From an uncultured Bacilli bacterium (GTDB lineage: Bacteria; Bacillota_I; Bacilli_A; RF39; UBA660), in NCBI GenBank assembly GCA_947632545.1, contig CANRPP010000008.1, forward strand, positions 1-47,273: a DNA stretch of 47,273 nt, in the 5' to 3' direction. A program made the position numbers and the translations under genes. Positions 41,456 to 47,273 of this stretch are shown here, piece after piece (within the stretch, counting starts at the first letter, position 1; the number at the start of each line of letters is the position of its first letter). The notes below the pieces were generated by a model. It saw only the letters and a list, made by a program, of their open reading frames with translations. It had not been told where the DNA came from and did not search any database.

Positions 41456-42240
41456 TATATTTGATCATTAAAATAAATTGTTTTATCAAGTACTTGTTTT
41501 ACATCTCTTTCATTAAAAGGCTTTACTAATATATCAACTACACCATAAGAAAATACTCTATCCCTAGTTTCTTTAGAATTATCACTTGTAATAATTGATA
41601 CAGGAATTGTTGAAAATAAATTATTTGTTTTAAAATAATCTAATACATCATAACCACCAATACCAGGCATATTTAAATCTAATAAAACTGCTACTATTTT
41701 GTGTTCATCATTATTCGATATATAATTAATTGCTTCATTACCATCAGTTGCTACTTTAACATTATATATAGAACTAAATATTTTTTGAACAAAATTTCTA
41801 GTAACATTAGAATCATCAACTATTAATATTGTTTTATCCTTTATTGTATCTACTTTTTCTTCTACAGGTTTAACAACTATTTCACGTCCTAAATATTCTT
41901 GTACTAAATTAACAATTCTATTAGCTTCAGTTATTAATTCATCATAGTGATCAACTACATAAAACATATTATTTTTCTTACTTTCCATTTCATGATTATA
42001 TGAAATATCAGCTAATTTATCAAATCCAAAATATTTAGAATCACTTTTTAGAGCATGAACTTCTATAGCATAATTAGCCATATCAGATATTTCTTTATAC
42101 TTTTTTATTCTTTCAAGTCTATTACCTACCTCATTTAAAAAATCTTCTAATGTAGAATCATACATTTGCATATCTCCAAATAATTCTAGACTTTTTTCTA
42201 TATTAACTCCATTTGATATTAATAAATTTACATCTTTCAT
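41455..42240 (-). CDS. Hpt-REC two-domain phosphorelay protein (paralogue 2)
   Basis: Hpt motif AIEVHALKSDSKYFG; REC TILIVDDSNVTRNFV, VLLDLNMPGIGGYDVL, VKPFNERDV. Confidence 0.85.
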   Translation of the reverse strand: MKDVNLLISNGVNIEKSLELFGDMQMYDSTLEDFLNEVGNRLERIKKYKEISDMANYAIEVHALKSDSKYFGFDKLADISYNHEMESKKNNMFYVVDHYDELITEANRIVNLVQEYLGREIVVKPVEEKVDTIKDKTILIVDDSNVTRNFVQKIFSSIYNVKVATDGNEAINYISNNDEHKIVAVLLDLNMPGIGGYDVLDYFKTNNLFSTIPVSIITSDNSKETRDRVFSYGVVDILVKPFNERDVKQVLDKTIYFNDQI

Positions 42241-42248
42241 ATTATCAC

Positions 42249-43076
42249 CTATATAATAGTAGCATAATCAATTGTTTTTTCTATAACACTTTTAACATTT
42301 TCTTTTGAAAATGGTTTATTAAGCATATCTACTATAGGATAAGTAAATGCTTTATCAATAGATTCTTTATCGCTAGCACCAGATATTATTGATACAGGAA
42401 TTTTTGAAAATAAATTATTTTCTTTAAAATAATTTAATACATCAAAGCCACTAACTACAGGCATATTAAGATCAAGTAAAAGAGCTGCTATCTTATCTTG
42501 ATTAGAATTAACTATATTAAGTACTTCTTGTCCATTAGATGCCATTAATACTTCATACTCATTACTAAATATTTCTTTAACAAAATCTCTAATAATATTA
42601 GAATCATCTGCTACTAAAATAGCTTTATTATGTTGAGTAACCATATTTACTTCTTCTGGAGAAACTACTTGTACTGTTTGTTGATTAGTAGGTACAGTTG
42701 TGTTATTAGAAGAAGGTATGCTACCTAAATAATTTCTAACTATAGTAATTATCCTATTAGCTTCAGTTATTAATTCATTATAATGATTATTAACACTAGT
42801 AATATCACCAGCTTTACTAGCCATTTCATGTTTATATGCTATATCAGCTAAAATAGTAAAACCTAAATATTTAGAATCACTTTTTAATGAATGAACTTCT
42901 ACTGCATAATTAGCCATATCAGACATTTCTTTATATGTTTTTATATTAGCCATTCTATCGTCATAAGATTTTGAAAACTCCTCAATTATTTGATTATACA
43001 TATCAATATCTCCAAGTAATTCTATACCAGCTGAAACATTAACACCATTAGCTACTAAATAATTTGTATCTTTCAT
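42249..43076 (-). CDS. Hpt-REC two-domain phosphorelay protein (paralogue 1)
   Basis: Hpt AVEVHSLKSDSKYLG; REC AILVADDSNIIRDFV, LLLDLNMPVVSGFDVL, NKPFSKENV. Confidence 0.85.
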   Translation of the reverse strand: MKDTNYLVANGVNVSAGIELLGDIDMYNQIIEEFSKSYDDRMANIKTYKEMSDMANYAVEVHSLKSDSKYLGFTILADIAYKHEMASKAGDITSVNNHYNELITEANRIITIVRNYLGSIPSSNNTTVPTNQQTVQVVSPEEVNMVTQHNKAILVADDSNIIRDFVKEIFSNEYEVLMASNGQEVLNIVNSNQDKIAALLLDLNMPVVSGFDVLNYFKENNLFSKIPVSIISGASDKESIDKAFTYPIVDMLNKPFSKENVKSVIEKTIDYATII

Positions 43077-43116
43077 ATTATCACACCCTAACTATAATAA
43101 ATTATACCATATTAAA

Positions 43117-44955
43117 TTACTTATTTAAATACTTTAAAATAATATTATTTAATTCCCCTTTATCAATCGGTTTAGCTAAATAATCAGTAAATCCTTCATT
43201 TAAATATTTCTCTCTCATACCAGCTATTGCATTAGCAGTTAAAGCAATTACAGGTATATTAAATGAATCTATTTCTTTTAATTTTTTTAATGTCTCTACT
43301 CCACTCATTTTAGGCATCATATCATCCATTAATATTAAATCATATTTATTACCAGAGTTAATTTTATCAATACATAAAAATCCACTATCAACTTCTTCTG
43401 TAATAACATTATATTTTTGTAATAGACGAGATGCAACTTTAAGATTAATTTGATTATCATCAACTATTAATATTTTCCTACCAGTTACATCTATAGGTTT
43501 TTCTTCTTGTACTTCTTTTTCTTCTTCTAGTACTTCTACTTGTGTTTCTATAATTTTTTGATCTATTGAAATAGTAAATTTAGAACCCTTGCCATATACG
43601 CTTTGTACTACAATTTTACCATTCATTAATTCTACTAATTTTTTAGTAATTGCAAGTCCAAGACCAGTACCTTCTATTGTTATATTTTTATCTAGATCAA
43701 GTCGTTCAAATTTAGAAAACAATTTATTTATATTTTCTTGTTTTATACCAATACCTGTATCTTCTACAGATATAATAAGTCTACATATATCATCTTTAAT
43801 AATAGAAGATACCCTAAAGTCTACATAACCTTCTCTTGTATATTTAATAGCATTAGTTAAAATATTTAATATTACTTGTTTAACTCTTGTATAATCTCCA
43901 TATAGTACATTAGGTATACTATTATCATAAGAATATTTGAATTCTAAAGGCTTATCTCCTAATCTACCTTTTGATAAAATAACTAACTCATCAAAAATAT
44001 CCCTAAATTTATACTCTGTATTAACTATTTCAATTTTACCAGATTCTATTTTAGAAATATCAAGTATTCCATTTACTATCTCAAGTAAACTATTAGATGC
44101 CATTACTATATCTTTAACCTCTTCTTTAGCATCTCCACCTATATCTTCTTCTAATAAAGCTTGAGAAAAACCTACAATAGCATTAAGAGGTGTTCTAATT
44201 TCATGTGACATACTAGATAAAAATTCACTTTTAGCTTGATTAGCTTTATCAGCTTGGTCTTTAGCAATATTTAATTCATTAATTAATTTCATATCTGGAT
44301 TTTCTATAGTAAAGTACATTATAAAAATTAAAAAGGTTTCCATTTCAGTAGACAATACAAGTGCAGGATTAGTTTTTTGAATTATACTAATTGAAAAAGC
44401 TCCTATTATAAAACACATTAAAGAAATAATTCTTTTCCTCTGATTTTTCAGTTTATTTATATTTATAATTAATAACAGCATAATTATAAATACAGCTAGA
44501 CCTGCTACAATATATACAATATTTGCTGCTGCACCATGTGAGTAGCAACCAATATCACTATTTTCCAATTTAATATTTAATATTATAACTAAAAATGATG
44601 ATAAAATAAATAATAAAAATATAATACCTTTAATTAATTTTTCTCTTTTTTCAATTAATTCATTTTTAAATATTACAAATATATTATATAAAAAGTAAAT
44701 AAAAGTAAAGAACAATTGATATAGTAAAAAGAGTTTATTTATAAAAATAGCTAAAATATTTTGTACACCAAGACCTTTTATTAAAAGAATACAACTTATT
44801 TCTAATATTATTCCAACTAAATTACTTATTAATAATATTGAAAATATTTTAGTTTCACGAGTATTTATATGCTTTTTAAAAAAAAATAATATATTAAGTA
44901 CAATACAATATAAAAATGATATACATAATAATCCAAATGCAACATTACTCCCCAT
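43117..44955 (-). CDS. Hybrid sensor histidine kinase (TM sensor, HisKA, HATPase_c, REC)
   Basis: [70 protein letters not shown]...[13 protein letters not shown]...AKPIDKGEL. Confidence 0.95.
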   Translation of the reverse strand: MGSNVAFGLLCISFLYCIVLNILFFFKKHINTRETKIFSILLISNLVGIILEISCILLIKGLGVQNILAIFINKLFLLYQLFFTFIYFLYNIFVIFKNELIEKREKLIKGIIFLLFILSSFLVIILNIKLENSDIGCYSHGAAANIVYIVAGLAVFIIMLLLIININKLKNQRKRIISLMCFIIGAFSISIIQKTNPALVLSTEMETFLIFIMYFTIENPDMKLINELNIAKDQADKANQAKSEFLSSMSHEIRTPLNAIVGFSQALLEEDIGGDAKEEVKDIVMASNSLLEIVNGILDISKIESGKIEIVNTEYKFRDIFDELVILSKGRLGDKPLEFKYSYDNSIPNVLYGDYTRVKQVILNILTNAIKYTREGYVDFRVSSIIKDDICRLIISVEDTGIGIKQENINKLFSKFERLDLDKNITIEGTGLGLAITKKLVELMNGKIVVQSVYGKGSKFTISIDQKIIETQVEVLEEEKEVQEEKPIDVTGRKILIVDDNQINLKVASRLLQKYNVITEEVDSGFLCIDKINSGNKYDLILMDDMMPKMSGVETLKKLKEIDSFNIPVIALTANAIAGMREKYLNEGFTDYLAKPIDKGELNNIILKYLNK

Positions 44956-45047
44956 ATATCCAACTCCTTACTATATTTATACAATTATTATATCATAAAT
45001 TGTCTAAATAAAAAAAAGAAAATATTAAAATCTTCTTTTTTACTGAT

Positions 45048-47027
45048 TTATTTTTTTAAAATCTTGGTTTTTGTTTTGTCTAATGCATTATAAGATTTAT
45101 ATTCAGAAGCATTTAATATGCATATATCCCCATCAATACGAACAGGTTTTATACATTTATCACTTATACCTTCATTAATTAATGATAATTTGTCTCTTTT
45201 GCCACTATGAGTTAATTTAAATGAATTATCATTATCATGTATTCTATAAATTACTTTACTAGCTTTTTCTTCTCCTAAATTCATTATACATTGTTCTTCT
45301 AATTCAAATAATTTTTTATATTCATTCTCTACATTTGGTTGAAATTCAACATGAGCAACAGCATAATCATCTACATTTACAATTTCGCATGATAATACAT
45401 CTTTTTTATTTTTTAATATTATATCTGATATTTCATATGTAGGATTATTACCATCTTGTCTTCCTTTTATATGAATATAACCTTTTAAGTCTTTATAAGC
45501 ATCTACTTTACAATCACCATATAATTTACCTAAATTATCTGTAATATAAAAGTTTCTTGTTGCTTCTTCATTATTCTTATAACCTTTCGTATTCAAATCT
45601 GAATAACCTATCATATTTAATTCTGAAGTAGCAACTAATTTTCCAGTTTTATAAGGTATACAATGATTACCATCTTCATCTAAAATAGCAACATCAACCA
45701 TATCAAAGGTACCTAAACCGGCTGATTCTTGTTTTATTTTATGAATTGGATTTAAATTTGAATATTCTCTAAATAATCTATAAAATATACCACCATGTTC
45801 ACAATCACCACCTGCTGTTGACAATTTTACAATTGGTAGTGGAACTTTTAAAATCTTTTTACCTGCTTTTACTTTTTTTAATGCCTTATTAATAAGTATT
45901 TCTTCATTCATTTCAGTAGGCTCTCCAACTGCAAAACATATAGTTAATGATGGTAATTCAAGATCTTTATATTTTGGATTATATAACACATCTTTAGCAA
46001 ACCTAATCCAAAAACTTCTAGTAAGATCCAAATAACTTGGTTGATTAATAGTTATACTATCAACTACAAAATTTTCTTCGTAAATAGGCTCTAACGCAAC
46101 TTTACATCCTTGAGTTAAACCATCTGAAATACCTGATATTAAACCAGTACTAGAAAATGTTGGTATTGATGCTTGCATACTAAACATTCTATATGATGGA
46201 GTATGATTAATTTCTTTATCATGAAATCTTGTTACTATATTAAAACTTTTTACAGCATGTTTTATTGGCTTAGGTCTAGTACTTGTTGTACCACTTGAAT
46301 ATGTTATAGTAAATATATCATCGAGTGTAGTATTACTAATTAATTCACCAGAATATGATTTACCATATTTTTTAAATGTATTAATATCAATAATTTTATT
46401 ATTTTCTTTTATATAATCATAAACTTTATTTTTAAATTTATTCTTATAAGGTTTATCAAATTCTTCAAATATATCCTTATTATTAATAAATGAATCACTT
46501 AATGAAGTCATAACAATATTTTCTATTTTTGTATTTTTGATAACATCAGATATTTTTTCATATTCATTATCCTCTATAAATAATATTTTTGAATCACAAC
46601 TATTAATTATTTCTTTTACATAATCTTTATCAAAATCAGCACTATATATATGTGCTACTGCACCAATCATGCTTACAGCACCTAATAAATATACAAATTC
46701 TGGTGTATTAGATGGCATACATATTGGTATTGCATCATAAGTTTTTACACCCATACTTTTTAATGTTTTTGCATAACTTTTCATTTCATTAAACATTTGA
46801 GCATATGTTATTTCAACACCTCGATAAAATAATGCCGTACTTTCCAAATTATCCTGATTTCTAAAAACTAATTCATTATACCAAGACCAATTTCTATTTT
46901 CACGTATATCTTTTATTACTTTATTTGCTTTTTGTTTTGATTTTTCTTTTTTTAACTCTATTTTTTTATTTGCTAATTCATAAAATTTTTCACTTAATTG
47001 TAGATTTCTAATTTTTAAATTTTTCAT
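45048..47027 (-). CDS. AMP-binding (ANL superfamily) acyl-CoA synthetase-like protein
   Basis: ITYSSGTTSTRPKPIKHAV (A3), GKLVATSELNMIGYSD, GYIHIKGRQDG (A8), FKLTHSGKRDKLSL (A10-like Lys). Confidence 0.85.
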   Translation of the reverse strand: MKNLKIRNLQLSEKFYELANKKIELKKEKSKQKANKVIKDIRENRNWSWYNELVFRNQDNLESTALFYRGVEITYAQMFNEMKSYAKTLKSMGVKTYDAIPICMPSNTPEFVYLLGAVSMIGAVAHIYSADFDKDYVKEIINSCDSKILFIEDNEYEKISDVIKNTKIENIVMTSLSDSFINNKDIFEEFDKPYKNKFKNKVYDYIKENNKIIDINTFKKYGKSYSGELISNTTLDDIFTITYSSGTTSTRPKPIKHAVKSFNIVTRFHDKEINHTPSYRMFSMQASIPTFSSTGLISGISDGLTQGCKVALEPIYEENFVVDSITINQPSYLDLTRSFWIRFAKDVLYNPKYKDLELPSLTICFAVGEPTEMNEEILINKALKKVKAGKKILKVPLPIVKLSTAGGDCEHGGIFYRLFREYSNLNPIHKIKQESAGLGTFDMVDVAILDEDGNHCIPYKTGKLVATSELNMIGYSDLNTKGYKNNEEATRNFYITDNLGKLYGDCKVDAYKDLKGYIHIKGRQDGNNPTYEISDIILKNKKDVLSCEIVNVDDYAVAHVEFQPNVENEYKKLFELEEQCIMNLGEEKASKVIYRIHDNDNSFKLTHSGKRDKLSLINEGISDKCIKPVRIDGDICILNASEYKSYNALDKTKTKILKK

Positions 47028-47086
47028 ATTTTCCTCTTTTCATATTTTTATTTTCTAATTTCTAATACCGCTCGAAATTAAGTGGT

Positions 47087-47115
47087 ATTATAACAAAAAG
47101 TTTGCATTTTGTCAA
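47087..47115 (-). promoter_or_regulatory. Perfect-consensus promoter TTGACA-17-TATAAT upstream of the AMP-binding gene
   Basis: Minus strand TTGACA (47110-47115), 17-nt spacer, TATAAT (47087-47092). Confidence 0.88.
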
Positions 47116-47206
47116 TTAATATACTATACTGCATAATAATTTTAATATATTTTATTAATAAATACTATAGTAATTACATAATTTTACATATCTCTCAAAG
47201 AACAAA

Positions 47207-47226
47207 ATGATTTATAAATAAATCAT
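47207..47226. terminator. Possible weak hairpin terminator at the end of the partial gene
   Basis: ATGATTTAT-AA-ATAAATCAT inverted repeat overlapping the putative stop at 47223-47225. Confidence 0.4.
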
Positions 47227-47273
47227 GCCCAAACTTCACAGTTTGGTATTTCTCCTTCATTGGATAATTCTAT
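47223..47273 (-). CDS. C-terminal fragment of an unidentified protein (runs off window end)
   Basis: Minus-strand reading IELSNEGEIPNCEVWA*; too short to assign. Confidence 0.35.
   Translation of the reverse strand: MELSNEGEIPNCEVWA

Noticed and set aside
43589-44164. Plus-strand ORFs (79 and 75 aa)
   Set aside because: Antisense to the hybrid kinase ATPase/HisKA region

Overview
AT-rich (roughly 25-30% GC by eye) chromosomal window from a Bacillota-type bacterium, possibly an uncultured RF39/Mollicutes-like Bacilli lineage (taxonomy is inference). The coding content is mostly housekeeping: OmpR-type two-component system, HelD-like helicase, phosphohexomutase, UppP plus DUF368, Mn-dependent pyrophosphatase, M23 peptidase, AddA/AddB, YceD-L32, TmcAL, Gmk, Tgt, QueA, RuvA/RuvB, YebC, YfhO, ObgE, L21-Prp-L27, a hybrid kinase with tandem Hpt-REC proteins, and an AMP-binding enzyme. 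These are interleaved with lineage-specific hypothetical ORFs. I saw no rRNA, tRNA, CRISPR, prophage or intact transposon. Strongest leads: (1) L32 begins [13 protein letters not shown], which carries the same motif as the Prp-cleaved leader of L27 in this window ([15 protein letters not shown]), suggesting Prp also matures L32. (2) A G10 tract lies exactly between a TTGACA -35 and a TATGAT -10 upstream of a surface-protein/TMEM43 operon, which looks like a phase-variable promoter. (3) A promoter- and terminator-flanked structured RNA candidate at about 25673-25790 has mutually exclusive pairings. (4) A stand-alone C-terminal Rpn fragment keeps a Shine-Dalgarno-equipped internal start (orphan RpnS-like). 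(5) A hybrid kinase and two Hpt-REC paralogues form a phosphorelay with no DNA-binding output. (6) Unknown ORFs are translationally coupled inside the ruvA-ruvB-queA-tgt operon.
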